Part shown: positions 13,045-24,129 of the stretch, one piece after another
Numbering within the stretch: the first letter of the stretch is position 1
How the letters are laid out: each line of letters begins with the position of its first letter
Source: Megalonaias nervosa
Lineage: Eukaryota; Mollusca; Bivalvia; Unionida; Unionidae
NCBI GenBank assembly: GCA_016617855.1
Contig: JAECUM010009381.1
Location: forward strand, 1 to 64,000
DNA length: 64,000 bases
Reading direction: 5' to 3'
Notes under the pieces: generated by a model
Database searches by the model: none
Told to the model about the DNA's origin: nothing
The model's input: the letters and a program-made list of their open reading frames with translations, nothing else
Position numbers and translations under genes: made by a program

Positions 13045-14155
13045 GCTGATGTAGTTGAACACCTAGCACAGTTGGAGAGGAATTATTGAACATATCTTGA
13101 AAATATAAGTTTAAAAGTTAGGGAAAAGTCACGATTAGTTGAGAAGCTGAAACAAGAGTTTTAAAGAAAAGGGTATAACAATAACTGTCATAGCTACAAC
13201 GATATCAAGTATTATATAATCAATTCCTGTCTAAAGCAATTTTGGTCATTCCTCCGTCTCCTCCTACTGTTTCTCCTCCTGCCTCTCCTATTTCGGCGAA
13301 TAATTTTTTACACAATGATTAATTGCTTTAAAAAATGTAAGACTGCTTGTCCTATTATTTCTCTCCTTGCTGACTACCTTGTTTTACTTACTTTCGCACT
13401 AGTGGTATGTTGTTGGGATTATTGATCGCATATACAAACAAAACATATAGCAGAATCAGAGGTTCGTAAGCTTTTTCAAAAAGTGAATTATTACATCTCC
13501 TTCGACAATTAATATCAATATAGATGATTGTTAATTTCTGTGTTCAATATTGTTTTGTTTTGGGTGTTTCTAGATCGCCATATTTCTTGGAACGTTCAAG
13601 AATCAGATTGAATTGGGAGACCTTACAGTAGAAGTATCGTCGCAGTTGAAGAGTTTTTCAGATGGAACATCATCATCATAACCTTTTAAAAATTTTTTTA
13701 TATAATGCCAAACCCATGTCGAGTTTGTTAGGGAAAAAGAACATCTATTTGACAGCTGGAGTGCATCTAAAAAGATTGATAAAGATTACGACAAACATAG
13801 ACAACTCATATTAGTCGAAAAGTTCAAGAATTGCGTACATAGTGACGTCAAGATTTACATCGAAGAACACAAGATAGACACTTTAGAAAATGTTGCTCGT
13901 ACAGCAGACGAGTATCCCTTGGCTCACAAAGTTTCATTTGTCAATAAGTTTTCCTCTTAGCGAATGGTTAGCAAGAGAGCAAATCAGTCTCAAGCTAGTA
14001 CTTATAAATTTCAATCTGGAACAACTAATAAGAATCCAACGTCTGATAAGACTGATCAGAAATCTTTCTCTCTCCCTACGTGCACTTATTGTTTAAAAAA
14101 TGGGGCACGTTATTTCTGATTGCTTTAAGTTAAAAAAAAAAAACAATAAGCAACA
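13045..14155 (+). pseudogene. Gypsy gag remnant with CCHC knuckle
   Basis: A coiled-coil-like segment (VVEHLAQLER, then VREKSRLVEKLKQE) lies at about 13,050-13,165. Capsid-like sequence at about 13,570-13,950 includes WSASKKIDKDY, LILVEKFKNCVHSDVK and DTLENVARTADEY. A zinc knuckle C-X2-C-X4-H-X4-C lies at 14,081-14,123, with Cys codons at 14,081, 14,090 and 14,121 and His at 14,106. One extra G in the run 14,102-14,105 shifts the frame inside the knuckle. The parts lie in different frames with stops between them, so no complete Gag can be made. The job of Gag is to form the particle that packages the element RNA. Confidence 0.7.
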
Positions 14156-14157
14156 GA

Positions 14158-14764
14158 ATGAAGACAGAGCAGTTCCAAATGCTCGTTTCTCATAGGTCAT
14201 TGTCATGGTCATGTATTGGAAACAATACATTTGTGGGGTCAGACAAACCCCAGTCTGATTCTATTATGGAGAATTATGAACCATTCATGGCGAAGGGTTC
14301 TATATCACTCATTGGTGATTCGACCAATCCTATCCATATTAGAATATTAAGGGTCACAAGAGTTTCTCAGTCTTTTGTTGTCAGGTACTTTCCCTTTTAA
14401 AAGTATTCTTCTGAAAGTGCTCTTATTCAGGGAGCAGAGTTAATTTTTTAATCAAATTCCTCTCCATAATATTAATTTAACATCGGACTTAGTTTCAGGG
14501 CCAGTGGCTGTTGGTGCTATGAATTCCTTACCAACTGAGGGTGTTCATTTATTGCTAGGCATTGACTTAGCTGGAGATAAGGTTGTGATTAATCCACTTG
14601 TAACTGACAAACCTTGTTTGGATCAAAAGATTGATGCTATTGAAAATGAAATCCCTGATATATACCCCGCTTGTGCAGTGACTAGAGATATGGCTCTTGA
14701 GAATGAAGTTGATCAGGATATTATTCTTTTGACCGACACAGGTATTGGTCAGGCTTTTGATTAG
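14158..14764 (+). pseudogene. Gypsy aspartic protease remnant
   Basis: Two open frames, 14,158-14,400 and 14,504-14,764, carry the protease region and the linker that follows it. The context EPFMAKGSISLIGDS then ILR leads to the active-site position. There the expected Asp-Thr-Gly of retroviral-type aspartic proteases reads Val-Thr-Arg (14,353-14,361), so the catalytic aspartate is gone. The second frame contains VHLLLGIDLAGDKV and ends just before the integrase. A frame change and stops separate the two. It would have processed the element polyprotein when intact. Confidence 0.7.
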
Positions 14765-14859
14765 GTCACTTTTGCTTCTGTTACTGATCAATCAAAAAGG
14801 TTTTGATCATTTTGATTATCTTTTAACCACTCATTCTCTTATATTTAATCAGGGTGACA

Positions 14860-15460
14860 AATAATCAGCATTTGTCGAACAGGAAAAAGATCCTGAGATT
14901 TTCTATTTTTTCAGAGGGTTATTAGCGAAGTTAACTCCGTAGTGGTACCCAAATCGTACAGACAGGAAATTCCAAGTATAGCACATGAAACTCGTTTGGC
15001 TGGTCATTCGGAAGTCTTACCATAAGGTCTTACAGCATTTTTATTTGCCGGATGTTAAAAGTGATGTTTCCAAATATTGTAGATCTTGTTTTACTTGTAA
15101 ATTGACCACTTTTAGTTCTTTTGAACTACCTTTTGGACATGTTGTTCATGGATCATTGGAGTTGTTAAAAGAAAAACTACTTTTTCCAGAGGATTCCGAC
15201 ATTAATCTCTTACACTATGTCTTTGGTTGTGAAATGTCTGCAAACAATCTTTTATCTACACAAAACTGACATTCAGGCAGGTCAAAACTACAATGGCAAG
15301 ACTTTTCAGCCTGATGATAAAGTTCTGTCTTTCTTGCCAATGCTTTAAATCCTCTTCAAGTTAAATATTATGGTCCTTATAAAGTTAAAAAGAAAGCGAT
15401 TTAAATTATCAACACTCCTGGGAGACATGAACAGAAATAACTCAGCCACCAGTTATGAAT
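14860..15460 (+). pseudogene. Gypsy integrase remnant, core deleted
   Basis: The integrase HHCC zinc-binding region is recognisable: HETRLAGH at about 14,977-15,000, then YHKVLQHFYLPDVKSD, and CRSCFTC at about 15,079-15,100. Directly after this cysteine pair the sequence jumps to a segment normally found beyond the catalytic core (ELPFGHVVHGSLELLKEKL at about 15,123-15,180). The D,D-35-E core is therefore missing through an internal deletion. C-terminal sequence continues with FQPDDKV-like and KYYGPYKV-like fragments in shifted frames to about 15,460. It cannot catalyse integration. Confidence 0.7.
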
Positions 15461-15493
15461 AGGTATTTTGCAGGAGAATGTTGATCAAGATAG

Positions 15494-15496
<3 letters not shown>

Positions 15497-15550
<54 letters not shown>

Positions 15551-15833
15551 GGATTTTTAAGGTAGCTTTAAAAAAAATTCATTCATATCGCTAAGATGTC
15601 TGCAGTGTGGCAGTTTATAATGATGTCTAGCACTGGGACATCATGCGGAGACATGTAGCATCATGTCCACCCAGTCACATTATCCTGACACCAGGCCGAC
15701 TAGTCCTAACACTAACCTCTTAATGCTGAGCACCTATCGAGGCAGCTGTTAGTACCATTTTTACAAGTCTTTGGTATGACTCGGCCGGGGTTCAAACCCG
15801 CGACCTCCAGTATACCACTAGGTCACCGGAGCT
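15497..15833 (-). mobile_element. tRNA-derived SINE with (CA)n tail, nested in Gypsy
   Basis: Read on the minus strand, the element starts at about 15,833 with a tRNA-like head. An A-box-like TGACCTAGTGG lies at 15,825-15,815 and a B-box-like GGTTTGAACCC at 15,798-15,788; these are the internal RNA polymerase III promoter elements. A body of about 240 bp follows and ends in TTAAAAATCCAAATAAC and a (CA)n tract (15,544-15,497). The Gypsy reading continues on either side (integrase C-terminus to the left, pre-RT region to the right), so the SINE landed in the retrotransposon. A truncated relative lies at 12,743-12,830. Confidence 0.65.
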
Positions 15834-15835
15834 CT

Positions 15836-17290
15836 GTAAATCATTCAATAAATTTAGTTGTTCCTGTCCCACACAATGACGATTTAAATGATGATGAACA
15901 AGCTAAATATAATGACATTGGTTCAACCAGTCTTCAAAATTCTGAAATATTAAAAAATTTGCACAATGAACTTTCACATCTACAGCCATAGGAAAAGAAT
16001 GAGTCAAAGCAGCTATGTGAATGTGAGCACTTGTTCCCACGCGTTCCAACTCGAACAAAATCTACCATGATGTAGCACTGGGATTTTAAACTTTGTAAAA
16101 CAGCACCATTACAGGATGAATCCTCAAGCAGGAAAGTTTGAAGAAGGAAGTTAAATATTTGTTGGAGAATGATTTTATTGAACCAAGGAAAGGTAACTGG
16201 AGTTAGCCGTGTATTCTTGTGCCAAAACCTGATAATTCTTTCCAAATGTGCACAGACTACAGAAAAGTGAACAGTGTCACTAAAACAGATTCATTTTAAT
16301 ATCGAGAATTGATGACTGTATTGACAGGATTGGAACTGAAAAATATGTAAGTTTGACTCTTAAAAGGATTCTGGCAGATTCCACTTACGGATAGAGCAAG
16401 AAATTTCGGCTTTTGTAACTCCAGATGGATTCTATCAATACAATGTGATGACATTTAGTATGAAAAATTCTCCCTCTACATTCCTCTTAATGAATATGGC
16501 AACATCTGGTATAGATGGCTGTGATGCATACATTGACAACATCATTATTTACAGCGATTCCTGTAAGGATCACCTGGAAATTATCCGGAAATTCTTCGTT
16601 TGCTTGAGTGAGGAAAAAATTGATAATCTACGTAAAAGTGAATTTTGCCAAGCTTGTGTCAAATTGTTAGGGCTTATTGTGGGGCATGGACAAGTTAAGC
16701 CTGTAGAAGCTAAGGTCAAAGCTATCTCTGAATTCCCTGTACCTATCAGTAAAAAGCAACTGATGCGAGTTTAGGTTATGGCTGGATATTATCGTACATT
16801 TTGCTTAAATTTTCTATAATTGCTGAGTCCTTGACGAATTTATTAAGTAAGCAGACCAAGTAATATTGGTCTGACAAATGTCAGGAGGCGTTCGATAAAT
16901 TAAAGACCATACTTAAGAGTGCACCAGTTCTTTCAGCTCCAGATTTCAATCAACCAATTAAAGTGTCTGTTGATGCAAGTGATGTAGGAGTTGGTGGTGT
17001 ATTAATTCAGGAAGGTAAAGATGGCGTGAATCATCAAGTGTGCTATTTCTCAAAAAAGTTCAATAAGCACCAGACAAATTATTCCACTATCGAGGAGTGT
17101 TTGGCTCTACAACACTTTGAAGTGTATATTAACCCTGCACGTTCTCTGATTATTGTTTTTAGTGATCAGAAACCCTCTTACTTTCATCAACTAAATGAAA
17201 AATAAAAACCAGAGGTTGTTGAGTTTGATGCTGCAATAATTCATAATTGATATTCGACACATCAAAGGAATAGAAAATTTAATCGCAATG
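15836..17290 (+). pseudogene. Gypsy reverse transcriptase and RNase H remnant
   Basis: The sequence resumes with NLVVPVPHNDD and continues through the RT fingers (LVPKPDNSFQMCTDYRKVN at about 16,218-16,272) and the palm. The catalytic motif, expected as Tyr-Ile-Asp-Asp, reads Tyr-Ile-Asp-Asn at 16,529-16,540, so one metal-binding aspartate is lost. The thumb/connection region contains KSEFCQACVKLLGLIVGHGQ. RNase H begins at about 16,915 with VDASDVGVGGVL (16,966 on), then VCYFSKKFNKHQTNYSTIEE. Stops and frameshifts occur at about 15,990, 16,300, 16,772, 16,861 and 17,203. The TIEKECLAL motif seen in relatives has lost a residue here. It is non-functional. Confidence 0.85.
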
Positions 17291-17441
17291 CACATGTACA
17301 AGAGTTTTATATTACTTTATTTTGTATACACTTCATACATTCATTATACTCTTCATTTGAAGATTTATCATGTGTGTATTTGATTAATATGGAAAAGCTT
17401 TATTGCATAAATCTTTCTTTCCCTTACGAGGGGAAGTGGTA

Positions 17442-18310
17442 TGTACATCCATATTTTTCTAACTCCTTGGACATAATTTTACTTAATTTTCGTAATTTGT
17501 ATTCATGGTTGTAAACTGTATAGAATATCTTTTGTTATAAATTGTGTACGTGGCCTGGCTGTTTTAAGAACGTAAACTGCATAGGATCTATAAATAGATG
17601 TTTACGTATGTGTTAACAATTAGTATAATCTTAATAATAAGACTTAATATGGCGCCTATGGCATAATTTCTCAGTGACTGATGGGAAATCGATGTTTCGA
17701 GAATAATTCTGTGGCTTCCCATTGGTTGCGCTAGGTCGCGTGAATATGCTTAATTTGACGCAAAATCAATAGTGTATGCCGTCACGTGGGGCCTATTGCG
17801 AAGTACAGTCGCAATATATGGTGTATATAAGAAGAAAATTAAGTAATCAGATTCATTCCGATTTTTGGAGCAATTCACACTTATTGTGTTCCCGTTGTAA
17901 ATCTGCTGACGTATTTTATGTTGTACTTAGACTTTATTCGAGAGGAAGAACATTTGCTTGGACTGTTCAGTTGAAAATAAAGTGCTCATTATTTGGACTA
18001 TAATATTATTCTGGAACTGTTATAAATTACATGTATTCGAAGGAATTCTGGACAATGCCATCCTAACAGCGCCACAGTTCTTGGAGGACCAGTCCATTTC
18101 TGGTATTGAAATTTATGAGGAACTTTTCTTTCATTTAGGACTTTCATTGACCTTTATAAGGACAAGCTTGGATTCACTTCATAATACTGTAAGTTCCTCT
18201 CACATTTGTCATTTACAACTTTGATAATTAAACTGTTTGTTCAGTTTTATAAAACTTGTTGGTTTTGCTTCTTCTCTGTTACTTAAGTTTGTGACCATAG
18301 AGTCGTAACA
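17442..18310 (+). repeat. Probable 3' LTR of the Gypsy element
   Basis: A purine-rich tract (GAGGGGAAGTGG, 17,428-17,439) suitable as the plus-strand primer site is followed by TGTACATCC. The proposed LTR ends with GTCGTAACA at 18,310, giving TGT...ACA ends as is usual for LTRs, about 870 bp in all. Inside are a TATA-like promoter word (TATATAAG, 17,824-17,831) and, about 150 bp further, a polyadenylation signal (AATAAA, 17,976-17,981), arranged as in the U3-R region. No matching 5' copy was found in this window, so the boundaries rest on these signals alone. Confidence 0.5.
17824..17831 (+). promoter_or_regulatory. TATA-like box in the LTR
   Basis: TATATAAG lies about 150 bp upstream of an AATAAA signal inside the proposed LTR, as expected for the RNA polymerase II start of an LTR element. 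Confidence 0.4.
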
Positions 18311-18339
18311 ATATGCCAAAACTTAACACAATCCAATAA

Positions 18340-19440
18340 AGTGTGAACTGTTGGTCACAATAACCTCTTTGATTTGCAAGGGTGTGGTACTAACAGAGAT
18401 GCAAACAATTATATAGTCTGCTGATTCTAGCATGAACAGAACTTAAAACTGAGCAAAGGTTAGTGAAGCATGAAATATGGGCCACAGTGACTCATCAAGA
18501 TGCATCCACTCAATATTTTTTTGTGAATCTTGGTAAAACAGTATGTATATGGGATGCTAAAAGCCTATTTGGTTAAGAGCTAAATGCAAAAATCTTAACC
18601 TTAGACAGCAAAATGCAGGTCAACATGACATTCTTCTGTTGTAAGGCTGTGGTACAAACAGAGATGCATTCATTTAGGTGGATGATTCTAGCATGAACAT
18701 AACATGAGAAATAAAGTTAGAACACAGCATCTAATGCAATGTCACTAATGCATGAAATACTGATCACAGTGAGCTAGTTTTGTATTCAGGTTATAGTACT
18801 CATCAAGATGCATCCCTTCACTAAGATTCAGCTTTATGAACTGGTTTATAAAAGTATATACAGGGCACAAAGAACATTTTTGGTCTTGAGCTAAATTCAA
18901 AAATTAAACACAAGACAGTAAAGTGTGAAATGTAGTCCAGTGACCTTCTTTTGTGGTAAGGGCGTGGTACCATAAGAGATGCATACAATCATGTCGTCCC
19001 ATGATTCAAGCAGAGAGTTTGAGAAATAAAATCAAAATACGTACTTTGATCAAAGTCAGTGAACCATGAAATTAGGTCAGTTTATCACTTTGTGATGGGA
19101 TCCCCAAGTGGCCGAGTGATCTAAAGCGCTCGCCATTACGGATCACTGCTATCTCACCTCTGTCTGCGTGGATTCGAGTCTCGGGCTCGGCCAATGTGGG
19201 TATGTGAGAAAGTCTGCCAGTAGCTTCTCGCAGGTCGGTGGTCTTTCCGGGGTTTTTCTTGGGTTCATCCTCCACCATTTATACTGGCTGCCATGTATTG
19301 CTAGCCTATCTTGTGCTGAAAAATGGCATTAAACCCTATAACAACAACAACAACAATCACTTCTGTGATAATGATTCCAGGTAAAACAGTATTTACCAGT
19401 ATATAGCAAACAAGAAAACTAAGCTAAACAAAAACTTTAC
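18340..19440. repeat. Satellite 2, first array (two-monomer unit, about 310 bp)
   Basis: Two diverged monomers alternate. One carries GGTGTGGTACTAACAGAGA and GATTCTAGCATGAACA. The other carries GTACTCATCAAGATGCATCC and TCTTGGTAAAACAGTAT. Both end in GTGAAATRTRGGTCACAGTGA-like sequence. Matching words at about 18,398, 18,498, 18,660, 18,807 and 18,977 give monomers of about 145-170 bp, with one shortened. The array is split by the SINE at 19,097-19,356 and resumes after it with a GGTAAAACAGTAT match. It is non-coding. A longer array lies at 23,055-24,980. Confidence 0.7.
19097..19356 (+). mobile_element. tRNA-derived SINE with target-site duplication
   Basis: The head carries an A-box-like TGGCCGAGTGATCT (from 19,109) and a B-box GGATTCGAGTC (19,170-19,180). 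A conserved-looking central part follows (TCGGTGGTCTTTCCGGGG), and the tail is (AAC)n. The flanks are TCACTTTGTGAT (19,085-19,096) and TCACTTCTGTGAT (19,357-19,369), a target-site duplication differing by one inserted base. These flanks define the ends and show insertion into satellite 2. A decayed relative lies at 41,163-41,300. Confidence 0.8.
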
Positions 19441-20056
19441 CAAAGATGTAGAACTAATGAACATGTACAAAGTTAGATCTCCCAGCTCCCTCCCTAGAGT
19501 TAAGTGTTATTAAACCCATTCCAAACTGTTACCTGTGACCTAGGAAAAAAGAATGGTTGACAGTCAGTGAAAGATGTACATACATGTCTGCTTATATTTA
19601 CCTTTGTAGATGCATGCTCAAGTGATCAGAACATCACTAAGCCATTTCTGCAAGGCCATGAAATAACATCAGAAGTGACTGAAGGAATACACATCAATTT
19701 GATGTGTTTGGTGAATTGCCTCTGGTGGAGTGCAGCACATGTTGCAACAGCAAAGGCCAAGAATGTTCTGAATGTGACTATCTCCTTCTGCTAAGATGCT
19801 GTTCTATGTAAATGAAAGTAGTTCAGAATATGGTTCACAATGGCGACAAATTACATCTGAGGTTTCTTTCTCAACTTTACAGAAAACGCAGAGATGTTCA
19901 ACTGATACTCGAGATGAACTGGTTCATTTCACTTTTGAACACATAAAATAGATTCTTCTTTCATATTTATCCAAAAGAACTACAACTTTTTTCTCTCTGC
20001 TTGAAACTTGGGATCCCACACTGCAGGATGCTACTGCTGCACTAAACCTCTACAAC
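19441..20056. other. No supported gene; one 75-codon ORF
   Basis: A plus-strand frame at 19,567-19,794 follows a pyrimidine-rich AG (TTTACCTTTGTAG, ending about 19,610) that could be a splice acceptor. In another frame the same bases give a Cys-rich stretch (ECSTCCNSKGQECSEC). I recognise no domain and cannot decide whether it is an exon remnant. Confidence 0.25.
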
Positions 20057-20250
20057 TTTTAATTATATCTTCCTGCAGTACACTGACTACTGTACTTTTA
20101 ATTATGTCCTCTTGTAGTATACTGACTACCGTACTTTAATTATGTATTCCTGTAGTACAGTGACTACTGTACTTTTAATTATGTCTTCCTGTAGTACACT
20201 GACTATTGTACTTTTAATTATGTCTTCCTGTAGTACACTGAATACTGTAC
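20057..20250. repeat. 39-bp minisatellite, five units
   Basis: Five tandem units begin with TTTTAATTATGTCTTCCTG and contain GTAGTACACTGACTACTGTAC. Four are 39 bp long and one is 37 bp, with a few substitutions. It is non-coding. Confidence 0.9.
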
Positions 20251-20934
20251 TTGGAAGAACAAAAGTAAATTCTACAGGTATGAGATTAAATTGCAAAGCT
20301 TAATTTGTAACGGTCAAACAATATATGACTTGAATTTTAGATGAATGAAGAACATCTTTCATGGCATTTTCTAAAGTGGCTTAACAATTTGAAGTGAACA
20401 AAACATATTTTAGAATTGTTAGTTCAATTTTTATTAACATTTCTCTCAGAAGATTAATAATATATAAATCTTAAAATCAGATATTGTACCAAATTCCCTT
20501 TTCATTTATAAAACTGATAAATTCAACTGTACATCAAATATTACATTCATTTCACTGTTAGTATGTTTATATATCTAAACATTTCATATATCTATCCAAA
20601 TAAGTATTAGTGCAGGTTGTAAAAGCAGTCATACAAAAATCAGTCATCCCACTGCAGCATCAAAAGCAAGCTAATTCTCTAACTGTATCATTATGCATAG
20701 CAATCATGTATTGGTGAAAATCAATACTCAGGGCATGTTTTTTTTTTAATAGTGCAAAATTAATTACCGGTAACTGCAGGAATACTTCTATTATCAATCG
20801 TCACAAAATCATATATCTATATATCTATATATATATCTATATATATATATATATATTTTCCTTATTATCAGAACAATGGACAATTAACATGCAGTTTTAT
20901 GGAAAAGGCAAAATTAGCAGGATGGCATTGGTTT
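20251..20934. other. AT-rich spacer with TATC tract
   Basis: No gene is seen. A TATATC/TA-rich simple repeat occupies about 20,811-20,857. Confidence 0.4.
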
Positions 20935-22135
20935 CAACAGCTAAAACAACTTGAACTGCATGTTTTGGCACCATAAGTTTGAACAACATAAATAATCTGA
21001 ATAATAATTTTTGTTGCTATCCATTTCAACAACCTAAATGGTTGGGTATTATTGCAATCTAATAAATCTAAATAGTATGGTGTTGGTACTACCAGTTTCA
21101 AAAGAAAAAGACTTGAATAGTACGGTGTTGGTACTACCATTTTCAAAAGAAAAAGAATGGAATAGTATGGTGTTGGTACTACCATTTTCAAAAGAAAAAG
21201 ACTGGAATAGTATGGTGTTGGTACTACCATTTTCAAAAGAAAAAGACTGGAATAGTATGGTGTTGGTACTACCATTTTCAAAAGAAAAAGACTGGAATAG
21301 TATGGTGTTGTTACTACCATTTTCAAAAGAAAATGACTTGAATAATATGGTGTTAGTACTACCCGTTTCAAAAGAAAAAGACTGGAATAGTATGGTTTGG
21401 AATGATCAAATTCAACAGCATTAATAACTTAAATCGTTCATTTTTCTGATACAATCACGTTCAAGAGCCTAAATAATCTGAATAGTATGACTTGGTCATA
21501 TAAGTTGCAAAAACTTAAAAACTCTGAAAAGGATGGTTTGGTACAATCAATTTTAACAGCCTGAATAACTTGAATAATTCATCGTTTATACAATTAATTT
21601 CAACAGTCTAAATAATTTGAACAGCATGCTAGTGTCTGATCAATTTCAACAATCTAAATAACCTGATTAGCATGGCATGGTGCCATCAATTTCAACAACT
21701 CAAAAACCTTAAATAGCGTAGTTCAGTGCTATCAGTTTAAACAATCCAAGTAACAAAAATAGTTTGGTTTGGTGCCACCAGTTTCAATAACCCAAATAAT
21801 TGGAATAGTTTGGTGTGGTGTCATCTGTTTCAATAACATAATAACTTGAATAGTTTGGTTTGGTGCCATCTGTTTCAACAACCCATATAACCTGAGTAGT
21901 TTGGTGTGGCGCCATCACTTTCAACAACCCAAATAACTTGAATATTGTGGTTAGGTGCCATCAATTTCTACACCCAAAATAACTTGAATAGTCTGGTTTG
22001 GTGAATTCAGTTTCAACAACCCAAAATATCTTGAATAGCATGGTATGGAGTCATCAGTTTCAACAATCCAAACAACTTGAATAGTGTGGTTTGGTGCCAT
22101 CAGTTTCAATAACCTAAATAACTAGTGGTTTGGTT
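20935..22135. repeat. 45/46-bp minisatellite array, about 26 units
   Basis: Diverged units of about 46 bp carry words such as AATAGTTTGGTTTGGTGCC, ATCAGTTTCAACAACC and AAATAACTTG. Near the left side, seven nearly identical 45-bp units start at about 21,076, 21,121, 21,166, 21,211, 21,256, 21,301 and 21,345. Because 45 is a multiple of three and the unit lacks stops, this core gives long repetitive reading frames on both strands (a 15-residue period). These are a by-product of the repeat, not evidence for a protein. Confidence 0.85.
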
Positions 22136-22339
22136 CCAATAACTAATACTATGATCTGCTTTTGGAAGGACCACAAATATAAATATTTCATCAATTTCAA
22201 ATTGTACCCATCAAACAGTTTTATACTAATCACATTTTTACATTTCCTTCTGAATTACTGTTGTATGAGAAAAGCAGCATAAACCTGTATTTCTTGCAAA
22301 GTACTGTTATAAAGTATGAATCAGGTTGAGGCATGCATT

Positions 22340-23055
22340 AAGGATGAATTGGCACCATTTACATTCCGGACAAAGTAGACATCATTTAAGTGTTTTGGTG
22401 GTAAGTAGTGGCAAAAAGATTTTTAAGATAGTCAATGTGGCAGTCATATTGGATGAACGACTGGCACCATTTTTTTTAAGGCCCAAATAGGTATCGTATA
22501 AATACTACTGGCCCAAAAAATACAAATTGACTTTCTGTTCAGGTAGAGCTGTGATAAGATTTCCATGGTGGATATAATGATGTCAGACTGGCACCATTTT
22601 CATTTAGGATGAACTAGACATCATAAGAAGTCTTTAGTGAAAACCTGATGTTGATATGTCCACCTATTCATGAGCTGTAATAACAAGATTTTCAAGAGGG
22701 TTGCCATGGAGATGGTATTGGACTTCATAACAGCACAATTTTCATTTAGGACCAAGTAGACAGCATAAGAAGTCTTTTTGTGAAAACCCCATATTGATAA
22801 AGCTATTCATGAAAGTGGGTAGCAAGAACGAGAATTTTATACTGGATGTCCAAAAATCAACATTTCCATTCAGGACCAATTAGACCATGGGATGAATGTG
22901 TGTGTAAAATATCACAACAATCCTCCAAGTAGTTCAGACGGAGTAACAATAACAAACTTGTGCTTTTGGACAGATGTCAGACAAAGGATGGGTGACTGAC
23001 AATAAACCATCCCATAATCTCTTCCGGCCAAAAACCAAAAGAGCTAAAAAGTCAT
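22340..23055 (+). mobile_element. Composite ~150-bp repeat element, copy (3' part)
   Basis: About four units related to the 150-bp core are present, with landmarks TGGCACCATTTTCATTTAGG and CATAAGAAGTCTTT. The 3' module follows: ATCACAACAATCCTCCAAG, GACAGATGTCAGACAA and CCAAAAGAGCTAAAAA. The 5' module was not recognised. The second satellite begins directly at the 3' end. Confidence 0.6.
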
Positions 23056-24129
23056 GTGGTCATGAGCTAAATGTAAGAACTTCACCAAAGCCTGTAAAAG
23101 AAGAAAATATAGGTCATGATTAACCTCTTTTGTTGATAAATTTCAAAATTCTAGCATGAACAGTGCCCGCAAAATGCACAAAAGAAGTCGGTTCACAATC
23201 ACCTTTTCTGGTAAAGGTGATGTATTATGTGAGATGCATGCAGTCACATACTTAAATGAACAGCAAAAATGTCAAACTGAACCAGTCTGTGAAATGTGAA
23301 ATATGGGTCACACTGACCTACTTTTATAAGTAGCACTCATCAAAAGGCATCCTGTCACTATGACTCATGATTCTTGGTATAACAGCATTATACAACCGAG
23401 AAAACACCAATATGGGTATATACTAAATGCAAACACTTGACACAAGCCAGCACACCATTAAATGTAGGTCACAATGACCTTTGTTGTAAGGTGTGGTACT
23501 AAAAGGGATGCATAGTCACATAGTTTGATGATTCTGGCATGAATAGTACTTGAGAACGAATTCAAGGCAGTGAAGCAGAAATTAAGGGTCACTGACCAAC
23601 TATTATGATGAGGGTGTAGCATTCGTTAGGATATATTGCCTCGCAAAATTTCATGACTCTTGGTAAAAAAAAAAGATTTTACAGGGTGCCCAAAAAATAT
23701 TTGGCTACAAGTTAAACGCAAAAACTTAACCCGAACTGGGAAAATGTGAAATGCAGATCACAGTGAAATTCTTTGTAGTAAGGATGTGGTGTTAGTAGAA
23801 TTACATACAATCATCTACCTTTATGATTCTAGCAAAACCAGAGTCTGAGAAATAAACTTTAAGCACAACATTGTGCCTAAGACAGTAAAATGTGAAATAT
23901 AGGTCCAGTGACATTTTTTTGTGGTAAGGTTGTGGTGTTAACAGAATTACATACAATCATCCAGCTTGATAATTCTAGCATAAACATAGTTTGAGAAATA
24001 AGCTTCTAACATTTTACAAAAGTCAGTGAAGCATGAAATATAGATCACAGTGACCTACTGCTGCAAAGAGGTATAGTACTCACAAAGATGCATCCACTTA
24101 CCAACTTTCATGAAATGAAGTATTTTTGT

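Larger units (their letters stand above)
13040..18310 (+). mobile_element. Degenerate Ty3/Gypsy element, Gmr1-type order
   Basis: Remnants of a Ty3/Gypsy LTR retrotransposon lie in the order gag, protease, integrase, reverse transcriptase, RNase H, 3' LTR. Integrase upstream of reverse transcriptase is the defining feature of the Gmr1 group; most Ty3/Gypsy elements have integrase last. The order is read directly from motifs: zinc knuckle at 14.08 kb, mutated protease site at 14.35 kb, HHCC integrase zinc region at 14.97-15.1 kb, YIDN at 16.53 kb, RNase H VDASDVG at 16.97 kb. Every domain carries stops, frameshifts or deletions. A SINE sits between integrase and reverse transcriptase. No 5' LTR was recognised upstream of gag, so the left end is approximate or truncated. 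Confidence 0.8.

Noticed and set aside
20934..21424. 128- and 145-codon repetitive ORFs on opposite strands
   Set aside because: Both come from the same 45-bp tandem repeat, whose length is a multiple of three. There is no start context, splice signal or recognisable domain.
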